Source: Dryomyza anilis
Taxonomy: Eukaryota; Arthropoda; Insecta; Diptera; Dryomyzidae
NCBI GenBank assembly: GCA_951804985.1
Contig: OX638136.1
Coordinates: 4,777,852-4,841,851 of the forward strand
Direction: 5' to 3'
Length of the DNA stretch: 64,000 nt
In this document: in pieces, positions 1-10,128 of the stretch
Layout of the letters: every line of letters begins with the position of its first letter
Numbering within the stretch: the stretch's first letter is position 1
The notes under the pieces: model-generated
Told to the model about the DNA's origin: nothing
The model's input: the letters and a program-made list of their open reading frames with translations, nothing else
The model's database searches: none
Made by a program: the position numbers and the translations under genes

Positions 1-212
1 ATATGATAAATTTGGTCATAATGGACTGATCATGACCATTTTCACTGACAGACATTTAGCTCAGATATTTAACTCTTCTAGTTTTTCTGTAATCGTGATT
101 TCAACAGACAGACGGACATCGCTAAATCGACTCAGGAGGTCATGCTGATCAAGAATATATATACTTTTCCTTACCGGAGATGCTTCCTTATAGGTGTTAC
201 AAACGGCATTCC
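1..212 (+). repeat. Family-1 dispersed repeat, 3' fragment
   Basis: This stretch matches the 3' half of the complete family-1 copy at 4,222-4,902. It has the 'first aid' landmarks of the family: a short GACA-type run (about 105-118), then the motif ending in AAGAATATATATACTTTTCC, then a GTTACAAACGG block. It stops matching shortly after that block, so the terminal GTGTAGGGTAT motif is missing. The left side is cut by the window edge. It has no coding capacity. It is probably a non-autonomous element. Confidence 0.7.
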
Positions 213-725
213 AAGTTTTCAGTTATAAGTAATCGATCATGTCGTCAATAAAAGTGGGAAAATAAATTTTGGACATTTTGATAAGCTAGCCGTTCTACAA
301 TGCATGCAATTATTGCAGGGATACTGCTGGAAATATTACAATTCGGTTTCAAGAGACCATTAAATCAGGTCGAAAATCAGGATTTGTGAATCGTAAATTT
401 GCGGCGAAAGTAAAGTGTTGGATCTAAGCCCAACAATCAATAAGAGATATGTCAACAAAAAAATATAATATATTTCATATTTTCAAAAAGTAAAAATAAG
501 ATTAAAACTAAAATAATTCAAACATCCAAATAAAATCGAAGAAATGGATTAAAGATACAAATAAACGAGCGAGGAACTGTTGAAACCGGTATAGAACAAT
601 ATTATATAATTTGTTCAAAAGGATGTAACCCTCCAAACTGCCTGAGCTAGGTCCAGATTTAAAATTTTTGGCTTCTATAAAATCTATGTTTTGAAAAATA
701 TTGAAATATTGTTAAACTGAAATAA

Positions 726-1000
726 AACCAGTTGGGAAGGTTAAATCACATGGGAAATTTTAAAGTAGGTGTTATTATAATAGTTAGGATTATCAAAATT
801 ATAGTCGGTCTACGCCGAATATAAATACTCTACACAAATGTGTGGTTACCATTAAAAGTGGTATATAGGTCATCAGGATATACGAAACCCGAAAATAACT
901 ACAAACTTTCAATCGCCGAAGTATTTCCATTCATTTGATACCCGTATTTACAAACGGATAGGTGTACCGAATTTCGATTTTAAAAATCAATTCAAAATTG
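726..1000 (+). repeat. Family-1 dispersed repeat, 5' fragment
   Basis: It begins with AACCAGTTGGGAAGGTTA and continues through the 'CACATGGGAAATTTTAAAG' block and the CCGAATATAAATACTCTACAC motif, as in the complete copy at 4,222. Similarity fades after about 1,000. The 3' half is absent here. Confidence 0.7.
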
Positions 1001-1739
1001 TTTAATGCGTATAAAAGCTGTAAACGAATTAGTATCGTACAATCATTTTCATATTTATACTCATGACCTACTTCCAACTTTTTTCAAATGTTCGACCAAA
1101 AATTTGATATGCATTTCAAAAGCAAATATACTCCTTTAACGAATTGATCCAGAAAAATTGAATAAACAAACGAAAAGAAATTCGATGTAATCTCTTACGC
1201 ATTTTTCTTGAATTTGCTTTGTTTCGTTTTACGTTATAAGAGAGATAAATGAATATTTTTTAAATGTATTTTAGTTAAAAAATATAATAATAAATTTACA
1301 AACAAAAATATTTTTGAACTATGTAAAAAAAAAATGTCTAAAATAAAGTGTTTGTATTGTATTGTTTTAAAAAAATAAGATTGTAAGAAAATTGTAATAA
1401 TTTTTAGTTCGGAAAAAATGTTTCTTCGAGAAAAATAACGTAAATATTGTTCCAAACAAAAGTTTTTCAACACAAAAAAAAAAATGTCTGCCAATATAAT
1501 TTTAAGCTATTAACATTTTTGTAAAGAAAGTTTACATTTTTTTGAAGTATATTGAAGTATATATATATAACCTTTTATTAATATAGCATTTTTTAATTTC
1601 CTCAATACGTTTTAACATCAATAAAATTTTATTAGAATAAGAATGAGTAAAGATAAAGTCACTACACAAATGAGATTGAACTTTATCACTTTTTTGCTCT
1701 GATCTTCTTTTATTGTTATACGAATGGAATGAATATGGT
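1001..1739. other. A+T-rich DNA, no recognised feature
   Basis: This stretch is A+T rich with many homopolymer runs. Short open frames here (for example about 1,234-1,494 minus) are phenylalanine, isoleucine and leucine rich, which is what random A+T-rich sequence gives. I see no gene. Confidence 0.6.
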
Positions 1740-2252
1740 TATACGAATCTTAAAAATAACTACAAACTTGCAATCGCTAAAGAATTTCTATTCATTTGAT
1801 ACCCATATGTACAAATGGGTTTGTGTACCGAATTTAAATTTTTGTTTTTTTTTGGAACCACAAGTGGGTTAGAGGGAAAACATCTTTTTCATGTATTTGA
1901 GCATGAAGTTAATGTATATTTGGCACAAAAAATTCACCTTTGCCCGTATAAAGAAAAATTGATCTGTAGTTGTAAATTTGATATGAGGTATTTGAATATA
2001 AGTGGTCACAATGGACCGATCACGCCAATATAAGTATATAAGTAATCCAAATTAACAGTTTCATTGATCTAACTCTTCAATTTTTTAAGTAGTAGGGACT
2101 TCAACAGACAGACTGACTGACATCACTAAATCGACTCAGGACGTCATGCTGATCAAGAATATATATGCTTTTTCATACCGGATATGCTTCCTTCTGAGTG
2201 TTACAAACGGCGTACCAAACTGAATATACCCTTTCACTCTTAGTAAAGGGTA
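1740..2252 (+). repeat. Family-1 dispersed repeat, 5'-truncated copy
   Basis: It aligns with the complete copy at 4,222-4,902 from its ATACGAATC block through the GACAGACTGACTGAC run to the 3' end AATATACCCTTTCACTCTTAG, where the final motif reads AAAGGGTAT instead of GTAGGGTAT. The first roughly 150 bp of the element are missing. A 72-codon open frame inside it is incidental. Confidence 0.75.
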
Positions 2253-2621
2253 TGAAAACGTTACAGTACCGTCAATTTGTCAATGGTTACTACTTTATTT
2301 TTGGGTCTGCACAAAGAATGTAGCCTTGTTATAACATGTTTTTTTACATACTGTGCGAATGTTTTATCATTGGAAACAGAAATAGAATACCGTATATAAC
2401 ATTTAAAAATTTTAAACTTAATGTCTTATTTTCTGATAATTTGTACAAATAATTATTTAAATTTAAAATACACTTTAAAATGTTTATGGATATTCTTCAA
2501 TATCTTTAAGAAAACAAAATTTAAATTTAAAATGATGATAAAAAAAGGTTAAGGTTTAAAAATAACGAATTCCAAAATTTTCAATGGAGTAGTAATTCAG
2601 TAGTAAAATTCACACATAAGC

Positions 2622-2624
2622 TAC

Positions 2625-2678
<54 letters not shown>
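2622..2678. repeat. (AT)n microsatellite
   Basis: A nearly pure AT dinucleotide run, broken by a few CAT/AAT steps at its edges. Confidence 0.9.
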
Positions 2679-2681
<3 letters not shown>

Positions 2682-3716
2682 TATATCTTACGCACAATTG
2701 CTTTTACTCAATTCCTTGAATGACATTGTGGCTTTTGTATCTTTTCTCGTTTATTCCATTCTATGCGTATTCCAGGACACTGGTATGCCATACACTTGTT
2801 TTTGCTGTTGGGAATCTAGTTGTCTCTTTATTGCTTTGTGGTTTGAAACACTGTAAGCCTACTTTGATTGCTAATTGCAAATATTTTTTTGTTAGCGTGG
2901 TGTGTGCCCACTTGTTGCCTATGATTTATTGTTGTCTTAACAATTGATGCCGACGCACTCGAAATCTTGCTCAAAAATATATCTTTGCACTTTTAAACAT
3001 TATCGCATGATTCTCACTTTTTCCTGGAACATCTATTAACACCGTCCAAAACATGTTTTAAGTGAGTTGTGGTGTGTTAGTAAATTAATCACATTAGAAA
3101 TGAGATGAACATTTAATTGAATTTATCATTGATTTGAATTGGGTTTTCATTGTGATATTTTAATTGGGATTTCATTGTGAAATTTGAATTGTATTAAATT
3201 TAATATCAATTTGTGCATATTAATGCCAATGCCAATTCAGGTGAAAAATCTGTTGATAAATTAAAGTTCTGAGTGTTGAATAAAATTGTGAATTTTTTTG
3301 AATTTTACAAGAAATTATAACTTTTGTGAATTTTGAAGCGAAATTCTGGCGAAATCTGCTGACAAACTAATTTTTTAAGTTGGTATTTTGCGTTAAGCTT
3401 GAATTATAAAAATCTATAAGCCTGAATTATAAGATTAAACTGAAATTTTGGATTAAGCTTGAATTCAACATGTTTGTCAATGGTAACACTAATTACGTTG
3501 AAAATGTTTTCCCCATTTTTTAAAATTTAAACCCACATTTCATTGAATATCTCAACAATTAGACCCATTTTATGTCATATATGTGTTGATATTTTTATAA
3601 AATTTTTTAGGTGGTCACATTTAATCTCATAAACATTTGTATAGTTATGAATTCGAATCCGCAACAATCCTCATCTTCAGCCTCCAAGCCGGAATCATTT
3701 GGGCAACAGCATTTAC

Positions 3717-3780
<64 letters not shown>
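3717..3780. repeat. (AT)n microsatellite
   Basis: A nearly pure TA dinucleotide run with one internal GT substitution. It creates artificial Ile-Tyr open frames in this place. Confidence 0.9.
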
Positions 3781-4221
3781 CGCGAAGTTATATCGAAACT
3801 AATTTTTGAAGATTTTCGCATTCAGTTGTATCTCTTTTCAGGTACATGCCTTCTTTCGTCTGCTGGATCCGAACAGTTGGAACACCCTTTTGGTTTCAAG
3901 TAATGTCATTGTCCGCAATAATTAGTTCAATTTCATTATTATAAAAGCAATGATTTTCGTTTTTCTGTTCATAAATGTTAGAACTGATCATTGCGACTCG
4001 TTTCCTATTTTAAAAATAAAGTCACCAGGTGTCCTGCGACCTTTTCTTTATGGCTGTATTTACTTTTGTTTAAAATAAATGGAGTGGACATTATTTTTTT
4101 ATATTTTTATGTAATTTCACTTTATCTTATTAAAAATAAATATATGAAAATAGTGAGGTCTGAATTTTCATTTTAATTAATTTTGTTTTTGTAGTCAGAA
4201 ATATTTTCGTTCAGAAATAAA

Positions 4222-4902
4222 AACCAGTTGGGAAGGTTAGATCACATGGGAAATTTTAAAGTAGGTGTAATTATGATAGTTAGGATTATCAAAATTATAG
4301 TCGGTCTAAGCCGACTATAAATACCCTACACATATATGTGGTTACCATTCAAAGTGATATATAGGTCATCAAGGTATACGAATCCTAAAAATAACTACAA
4401 ACATTCAATCGCTGAAGAATTTCCATTCATTTGATACCCATATTTACAAATGGGTAGGTGTACCGAATTTCTATTTTTTTTTTGTGAACCACAAGTCTTT
4501 TCGCCGGAAAACATTATTATCATGTATTTGAGCATGATGTCAATATATATATGACCAAAAAAGTTTACCTAAGCACGTATACATAAAAATTGATCTTTAT
4601 ATGTACATTTTATATGAGGTATTTGAACAAAAGTGGTCGGATCCAATTTTATCGCACATACAGCGTAGGTATATTAGTAATCAAAGTTATAAGTTTCATT
4701 CATCTAGCTCTTCAGTTTTAAAAGTAGTAGGGATTTCAACAGACAGACGGACAAACAGACAGACGGATATTGCTAAATCGACTAAGGAGGTCATGCTGAT
4801 CAAGAATATGTATACTTTTCCATACCGGAGATGCTTCCTTCTGGGTGTTACAAAAGGCGTACCAAACTGAATATACCCTTTCACTCTTAGTGTAGGGTAT
4901 AA
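4222..4902 (+). mobile_element. Family-1 dispersed element, complete copy
   Basis: This 0.68-kb copy is the most complete of family 1. It opens with AACCAGTTGGGAAGGTTAG and ends at TAGTGTAGGGTATAA. An ATACCCTACAC motif near the left end is complementary to GTGTAGGGTAT at the right end, so the element has short subterminal inverted repeats. Its middle holds a GACAGACGGACA-type microsatellite. It has no coding capacity. Its ends and central blocks resemble family 2 (for example 26,945-27,703), so both belong to one superfamily. The plan (subterminal inverted repeats, central microsatellite) recalls Helitron-like or HINE elements of flies, which is inference. Confidence 0.7.
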
Positions 4903-6123
4903 AAAATGTAAATACATACTAAGTTCGTAGACTCATTTTGGAAAACTATTTTGTTTAAGTTGAAATTTAATATGAAAATAATATACGACAAATTAATATA
5001 GAGTACCCAGTAGGAGCAACTGATAGAAAATAAAATGCAATGAAAATGATGATGGTTTAGTAATCGTGTTACAAAATTAAATTTAATAGAATAAAAAAAT
5101 ATATATATTAATGCGATGGTGCCGACCATGATGCGAATGACATAATAAAAAATAGAGATATAGTTAAAGATATTTCTTTTTATTTTTTTCTGATTTTTAT
5201 TGTCATTGCGGATGCCATATATAGATGACGCATTTATTTAAAGTTTATTAAAATTAAACTCGACACATATCTACTAACTGGCGGACTTCAGCCAACTAAT
5301 TAAACAACCATAATTGTAATCGATTTAAAGAACAGATTTAACATTTTATTTCATGTTTAACATATTATTTTATTTTGTAACATTATTTTCAACTGGTACT
5401 GTTATATTCAAATGCATTGAAATGTGAATATGATCAGGTTATAACATAAGAAAACAGTTGTTGGTGGCTCAAATTACAATGTGCAATTATGTTATTAACA
5501 TTGGTATATAAAAAATTGTATTCTGTTAGCTTCCATTTTAACATTACGCGCAAAAAAAATTAAAGAAAGTATAACAGTTTAGAGTTAAAAAAAAAATAAA
5601 AAAATGCAATTAATATAGTTTTCTCAGAATATATCGAAGTTAAATTTACAAAGAGAGAGAGTTTAAACAATGAATGAAATAAATATTTTCTAATAACATT
5701 TCGAATTACTTTTTATACTTTTTTTAAATTTTATTTTGAATTTTTTTTTTTCTTTTGCATGTATCTTTACATGTTATTTTGTATTTTATTTTCTTTTACT
5801 TAAGAAAATATGATTTATAAAGAGAGCCAAACTATTATTATTAAGAATTGCTTTAATCAAGCAAAATGAGTACAAACAAAATCAAAATTGTTGTTGTCGT
5901 TACTTACTTCAACTTACTGCTTTCCATCGTTGCTTTCGTTGGGCACAGCGACTGTGCGATGTGGTTTTTGTATTAAGGTTAGGTTATAGATATATTAATA
6001 ATAATTTGGCGAAGGTATTTTAAATATGTATTTTACTTTTTTTTAGCTAATTTTTAAATCTTTTCATTCTTTGTTTAATATTAGGTATTCTTAATGTGAG
6101 AAATCAATTATATTTCTTTAAAT
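4903..6123. other. A+T-rich DNA, no recognised feature
   Basis: There are long A and T runs and no credible coding frame or repeat that I can link to other parts of the window. Confidence 0.55.
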
Positions 6124-6935
6124 TATACCCTACACCTATGAGGTACAGGGTATATTAACTTTGTGCATATATTGTAACGCCCCTTAGGAGGCGTGTCCGG
6201 TATGGAAAAGTATATATATTCTTGATCAGCATCACTACCTGTCTGTCTGTCTGTCTGTCCGTCTTGCTGTCTTGCTGTCCGAATACAGAATAACTTGAGA
6301 AATACTGATCAGAATGCGATGAAATTTCGACTCAATATATTTTAGCCAAAAGTAGGAACTGAGTTTGAAAATGAGCCAAATCGGTGAACGGACACGCCCA
6401 CCTCCCATACAAGTCACTTATATATAACTCTTTCGGAACTAATAACTCGAAAAGTATTCAAGGTATAGTTATTAAATTTAAAACGTATTGTTAGAATTCA
6501 CCTAAAAATATGTGGTCCAAAAATGGGCGTGATCCGCCCACTTTTTTTTTTCATTATTTCCCGGGTTTTCATAGTGGAAATTTGATCCGTAAATTATTAA
6601 AATCAAATCTATGAAATATTAGCCTTTCAAAATTTTAAATATAGGCGTGGTCCGCCCAATTATATTTCTCAATTTTTTTTTTAGTTTTTTATACTTTATA
6701 TAAATTTTTTAATTTATGGGGATATAAGACGTAAATTTCTGATTTATGAATAATATTCTGAGGGTGGGGAGGTTCAGCATAATTAAAAATAATAAAATTT
6801 AAGGTATACAATTAAATATTCCTCATTAATATCTCCACCAAAGGTGTAGGGTATTCCATAGTCGGGCCCGACCGACTATAAAAATCCGCCCCATGTGACC
6901 GAACTTACCCATGTGACCTAACTTTCCCAACTCGT
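6124..6935 (-). mobile_element. Family-2 dispersed element, minus-strand copy
   Basis: Read on the minus strand, this copy runs from ACGAGTTGGGAAAGTTAGGT to the GGTGTAGGGTATA end. It is the same family as the 759-bp insertions in array units 2-4. Family landmarks seen here are the subterminal inverted motif ATACCCTACACC / GGTGTAGGGTAT, repeated GTGGGCGGA-CACGCCC blocks (the short hairpins near 6,530 and 6,645), and a GACA/CTGT microsatellite at 6,240-6,290. It has no coding capacity. It is about 50 bp longer than the array copies. Confidence 0.8.
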
Positions 6936-7302
6936 TTTAAATAATTTTAAATGGTTGCATTTCACTTTACATTTTATGAGTTATAGTTTAAATTAATTAA
7001 GAGGTGTTTAAAAAAACGCGTTTAAGGTAGATTAAATAATTTGACATGGATATCGACTAAAGTGCGTTTTATGCATTTTAGTTAAATATTAAGATTTTCA
7101 ATTATTACCATCTAATAGATGATAAGTGTTATGTAAGATTTATTTTGCATTTTGAATAAGAGTTAATTTAATGATACATTAGAAAATTAATTATAGATAT
7201 TAATTTTAGATTTATACAAATTATTTAGCAATTAGTTTTATAATAAAATCTAGGATACTGAATTTTTAAATTAGGATGTATTTTAACATGAACATTTCAA
7301 AC
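6936..7302. other. A+T-rich DNA, no recognised feature
   Basis: No coding frame or repeat is recognised here. Confidence 0.5.
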
Positions 7303-7785
7303 CAGGGACTGTAATAGTTACGAGTAATATCAAATTTCAATTTTTCTTTTCAAATTCAAAAATAAAAATTAAAAATTATTTTTTATTTTTTTTTTTGCTC
7401 AAGAATAACGATTATTTTTGATTTTTACTTTTTTTTTACTTTTTTTTTACGCAAAAATGAAAATTAGGGTGCGGAGCGTTGTGCGTAATTTGTTGCGCAG
7501 CAAAAATGATGTTCGGACGATGAAAACGATAGACTCAAATACAAATTTGAGTCATGATAGTGAACACCTTCGATGGTCCACGTTGGATTGTGGTCAGTAT
7601 TAACATTAATATGGGCCAGCAATAGGTAAAACTTGAAAACAAATATCATTATGAAAAAAAGTTGTTGTTATTGAAAGTATCACAACTAGGAAGGTCAGGA
7701 AATCTAATATTGCATGTTTGAAATCTATGGATGCATGCATAACACTCTTATTTTAATATACTATTAATATTAAGTTATTTTGTAA

Positions 7786-8105
7786 GCCGCGGTAGCTCAG
7801 TGGTTAGTGCGTTGGACTGCGAGCCGAAAGGTCCCCGGTTCAAGCCTGGACTGGGGCTAACAACATCTTTTCATAGAAACATTTTTTCTATACCGCGCTA
7901 CCTCTCGTCAGTAAATAGCAAACCTACGAGAGTAAAAAATTGCCTATGAAAAAGCTCTCACCCGCCGTTCGGATTTGGCAATAAACTGTAGGTCCCACCA
8001 CTTTGAGTACAAATATAACACGCAATGCTCAAAATAATGAGGGAGCTCGGCCGAAGTTCTATACAGGACTGTAACGCCAAACTATTATATATTATTATTA
8101 TTTTG
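7786..8105 (+). repeat. tRNA-derived SINE
   Basis: The head (7,786-7,857) resembles a tRNA. It has an A box TAGCTCAGTGG at 7,793-7,803 and a B box GGTTCAAGCC at 7,837-7,846, the internal RNA polymerase III promoter. The acceptor and T stems pair only partly, so this is not a working tRNA gene. The body follows with landmarks CCGCGCTACCTCTCG, GAAAAAGCTCTCAC, CCACTTTGAGTACAAATATA and GAGCTCGGCCGAAGTTCTAT. It ends near a TTATTATTATT tail. Other pieces lie at about 8,535, 51,420 and 57,890 (minus). Confidence 0.7.
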
Positions 8106-8244
8106 TAATTTGGAAATTGAAGTATCGATGCATTCAATAACAGTCCATGTAGGAACTGTCGGACTTGACAACGTGGCCAACGCTTAGCCAACCTTGAGCT
8201 TCCATGGTTCAAAAGTCTAAGACTCGGCCAACCCTGAATAGCCA

Positions 8245-8335
8245 AGTTAATTTGACTTTCATCGGTGATTTATCTATACGGTATTGTAGTCAGAGAGCTC
8301 GGCCTACATTCTTTTAGGACTGTATTATTATATGC
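8245..8335 (+). repeat. SINE 3'-tail fragment
   Basis: A short piece with GAGAGCTCGGCCTACATTCT and AGGACTGTATTATTAT, matching the 3' part of the SINE at 7,786-8,105. The head is missing. Confidence 0.5.
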
Positions 8336-8351
8336 AAGGGCATAATATACT

Positions 8352-8516
8352 CATCCAGGTGTATCATTGTACTATATTTTTGGGTGAATCTGTTCCAGTG
8401 GGATTACAAAAGCACCCAAGTGCGTCATTGGAACTTTGTTGGGTGAATCGGTTCCAGTGGGATTATAAAAGCATCCGAGTGCGTTATTGGAACTTCTTTG
8501 TGTGAATCTGTTTTGG
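8352..8516 (+). repeat. Short tandem repeat, period 59 bp, about 2.8 copies
   Basis: The motif TGGGTGAATC-GTTCCAGTGGG starts at 8,381 and 8,440, and a diverged third copy starts at 8,499, which gives a 59-bp period. A partial copy precedes the first. Confidence 0.75.
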
Positions 8517-8534
8517 TAGTAGGTCATACTGTAG

Positions 8535-8790
8535 CATCGGTGGCTCGATTGGTTTGTGCGTTGGACCATGAGCTGAAAAGTCCCCGATTCTATCCCAGCG
8601 ACTGTCAACATCAAAAATAAAAATTATTATTACTTCGCTACGTTTTGGTAACCTACGAGAGTAAAACAACTAACATAAGCTCTTTAAGCGGATTTAAACT
8701 ACATTAACCATGAATTAACGGCATTAACCACTTTGAGTACAAATATAAAACACACAGCTCGGCCAAATTAATATTAGTAACGCTGACCAC
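8535..8790 (+). repeat. Diverged second SINE copy
   Basis: It has a degraded A box (TGGCTCGATTGG), a degraded B box (GATTCTATCCC) and the body landmarks TTCGCTACG, CCTACGAGAGTAAAA and CACTTTGAGTACAAATATAA followed by CAGCTCGGCC. It is more diverged than the copy at 7,786. Confidence 0.55.
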
Positions 8791-9060
8791 CAACACGTGA
8801 GCCCTCGAAACTGTTCACTAACATTACCCAAATTAGTTTTATAGTCTATCGTTTCCATCGCAAGAACATTATTTTTGCTGCACAACAAATTAAGCACAAC
8901 GCCCCGCACCCTAATTTTTATTTTTGAGTAAACAAGTAGAAATCAAAAAATAATCGTTATTCTTGGGCAAAAAAATACATTTTTAATTTATATTTTTGAT
9001 TTTTTATAGTTAAAATTTAAATTTGATTTTTATTGCTGAGCAAGCAAACATATAACTATT

Positions 9061-9711
9061 TTTGATGAAGTGGCTGCGCCAAAACTTCGAATTGCCTTGG
9101 CATCAAGATGTCAAAATACAGAAAATTTCCACTAAATCAGATATATTATAAATTTTGATTTCACTTAAAGGTTTATTCGATTACCTTTGATTATTTTAAG
9201 AGTTTACGCACTGCCATTTAGCTTGGACTTTGATAAAAAAAAAAATTTATAAGTTGTTAAAATGAGTAAGTTTTAAGTACTTAATAATTTGGAAGAATTT
9301 ATTACTGCGTGTTAAGTCTCTACTCTACGTTAGCTAAGGTATAACAACTATGCCTGCAACCAATCATAATGATCTGATTACTATTATTTATATAATTTTA
9401 CAAAAAGGTATAACGAAATACAACTTCTAAAAGCTGTTTTTGCAGAAAATAATTCGTTGTTAGTTTTATTACCGATCGGATTTTTAGAAACAGTCACTTG
9501 ATAAAAGGGTAACTGACGGTATTATATTAATTGTACGTCAATTTGATGTCGGTATGTTCGACATGAAATTAAATACTTCCCACTCAATGAGTATTTAGAT
9601 TTGCCACATAAAGCGGTTACGGGTTAATCGTGTGCAACTAAAATGTACTCGCACAGGGTTTTAAGAATGAAATAACAAATAAATGTTTAACAACATATTA
9701 CTAGAAATTGT
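9061..9711. other. A+T-rich DNA, no recognised feature
   Basis: No gene or repeat recognised between the inverted-repeat element and the segment at 9,712. Confidence 0.5.
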
Positions 9712-9866
9712 CCATTACAGATTGTAACCTACCTAACCAAAAATAAAACCAAAAAACCATGTGGTTCTAAAGTCCTATGCAAAGATGTTATCTTAGCACT
9801 ACGTAATCCGTAAGAATAATTTTTTAAGTAAACTGTCCGTTTTTTTAATAATGTATAATGTACTAT
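9712..9866 (+). repeat. Copy of the segment found upstream of each array RT
   Basis: About 140 bp from ACAGATTGTAACCTACCTAA to TTTTTTTAATAATGTATA matches, with few changes, the segment that lies just upstream of the endonuclease fragment in each array unit (for example about 23,529-23,670). It is therefore a dispersed repeat, not unique to the array. It ends where RTE copy A begins, so copy A probably inserted into it. Confidence 0.75.
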
Positions 9867-10128
9867 GAGGGCGATTGTCACAAGGCAACGTGTCTGAGTG
9901 CTTCAACATGGCGAAGCCAGCGCAATCCTTGTCGGTGTCGTCTCAAGTCAACTCACTGGTCACCAGAATTGGCAAATTGTCAAATGGTGACACCTCCACT
10001 TCGGTGGAAGTCCCTGGAAACGGCGCTCTACACCACCCGGTGTAGAAGTCAGCTAAAGTGAGTGGCGAGCATCTCCCTCAGAGTGAGGGTTCGAGCGTTG
10101 GGTTTGGATCCCACCACGGAAAAAACCT

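Larger units (their letters stand above)
2253..4221. other. A+T-rich DNA with two AT microsatellites
   Basis: Apart from the two dinucleotide runs listed separately I recognise nothing. A hydrophobic 75-codon open frame at 2,720-2,947 has no family signature and no visible gene context, so I do not call it. Confidence 0.55.
7303..9045. mobile_element. Long-terminal-inverted-repeat (fold-back) element, hAT-like end
   Basis: About 7,330-7,618 and 8,758-9,037 are diverged inverted copies of each other. Both hold CAAGAATAACGATTATTTTT, then ATTAGGGTGCGG-GCGTTGTGC, then AACGATAGACT, then AGTGAACA, in opposite order. The left edge reads CAGGGACTGTAA at 7,303. A similar edge, CAGGGACCGTAAATAACG, occurs on the minus strand at 51,855. 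CAGGG-type ends are common in hAT transposons, so hAT ancestry is a reasonable inference, but no transposase is present. The interior carries SINE copies and a 59-bp tandem repeat. The right tip near 9,045 is degraded and its position is approximate. Confidence 0.6.

Noticed and set aside
2720..2947. 75-codon hydrophobic ORF
   Set aside because: Isolated in A+T-rich DNA, with no family motif and no context. It could be random.
7786..7857. Possible functional tRNA gene
   Set aside because: A and B boxes are good, but the acceptor and T stems contain mismatches, the anticodon arm does not fold well, and it is fused to a dispersed body with other copies in the window. It is a SINE head.
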